In this document: in pieces, positions 54,151 through 54,570 of the stretch
Position numbering within the stretch: the stretch's first letter is position 1
Layout: the number at the start of each line of letters is the position of its first letter
From: Phycisphaerae bacterium
GTDB taxonomy: Bacteria; Planctomycetota; Phycisphaerae; UBA1845; PWPN01
Reading direction: 5' to 3'
Length of the DNA stretch: 54,570 bases
Assembly (NCBI GenBank): GCA_018003015.1
Contig: JAGNEZ010000045.1
Location: 1 to 54,570, forward strand
Made by a program: the position numbers and the translations under genes
The notes under the pieces: generated by a model
Database searches by the model: none
Told to the model about the DNA's origin: nothing
Seen by the model: the letters and a program-made list of their open reading frames with translations, nothing else

Positions 54151-54570
54151 GGACAGATCTCCGATCTCTGGCATCGCGCGTAGCCAGATCAATCGAGGTC
54201 AGGTCGTCAGCAGCATCATGGGATAGTGTCAGATGCTGCGAGAACCGACGTTTCCCATGTGACCTCGACTGGCTACGCTGCCGGGCCGTGGTCGGCCATT
54301 GTACAGCGTCTCCACCATCTGTCGCGTCTGCCCGTTTTCTGGCATGGTTCTGGGCGTTGGGCGCATCTCTGGCGAAGGGGAAAGGCGTGTTGAATGCCAA
54401 GCCGCGCGGGTCGGCCAACCCCACAAATATCAACCTAGATATCGTCTCTGTAGCATCAATACCGGGCCACTTGGCATCGGTTCCGGTTTTCGTGGAGTGA
54501 CCGGGTGGTTTGGGTTCGTCCGATCGTCTGGGCCTCCCGCTGCATGTCGGCGGCGATGCGTCGGCTGATC
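54151..54570. other. Window end, no gene recognised
   Basis: No supported gene between the mannosidase start and the window end. It should include the mannosidase promoter; no boxes stand out. The last 200 bp have open frames but no family resemblance. Confidence 0.35.

Noticed and set aside
1-54570. CRISPR array
   Set aside because: No regularly spaced direct repeats were seen anywhere, and no cas-like gene is present.

Overview
The window looks like chromosomal DNA of a Planctomycetota bacterium, most likely Phycisphaerae-like. Coding regions are GC-rich. Characteristic elements are an ECF sigma factor beside a WD40 serine/threonine kinase, a PEP-CTERM protein, Tat-exported SGNH/DUF1080, xylose-isomerase-like and Gfo/Idh/MocA proteins, and a dockerin-like aspartate-rich C-terminal module that recurs at three loci. 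No ribosomal or core housekeeping operon is present. Much of the sequence is accessory DNA with many broken genes. All assignments are from reading the sequence; no database search was run.

Layout. 1-4.6 kb: a frameshifted DDE transposase, then an RHS-core gene (minus strand) interrupted six codons after its start by a complete IS5-type element with 17-bp inverted repeats and a TAA duplication. 5.4-11 kb: ECF sigma factor, kinase-WD40 protein and a predicted lipoprotein serpin, all forward. 11-12.6 kb: gene debris (integrase N-terminus, orphan dockerin-like tail, DUF5131 fragment). 12.6-15.3 kb: secreted alkaline phosphatase with Ig/PKD/FN3 tail. 15.4-22.4 kb: a putative RiPP (ribosomally made, post-translationally modified peptide) island. 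22.5 kb: degenerate tRNA-Gly. 22.9-28 kb: PEP-CTERM protein, ECF sigma/membrane partner pair, alpha/beta hydrolase. 28-54 kb: exported proteins, many carbohydrate-related (GH clan A glycosidase, GH38-type mannosidase, SGNH esterase-DUF1080, beta-helix lipoprotein, sugar-isomerase-like proteins, a formylglycine-enzyme-like protein, a metallopeptidase), mixed with remnants of IS4-, IS91-, DUF123-, Gfo/Idh- and sigma-factor-like genes.

The most interesting system is the RiPP island. A 74-residue precursor (19165-19389) has a textbook double-glycine-type leader ending Gly-Ser and a core with three cysteines. It is followed by a radical SAM/SPASM maturase (19548-21068) and a second radical-SAM-like protein (21104-22384). 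Divergently, across about 355 bp, lie a C39-peptidase ABC exporter (16581-18809) and an HlyD-type adaptor (15406-16539). Modification, leader cleavage and export are therefore all encoded together. The pair of maturases most resembles the GG-Bacteroidales peptide system (radical SAM maturase plus pseudo-rSAM partner), but here in a planctomycete and with a complete CX3CX2C motif in the partner. The chemistry and product are unknown.

The degraded genes and the clean IS5 insertion suggest a genome region with frequent insertion and decay, in which exported-enzyme genes are kept and mobile genes are left as fragments.
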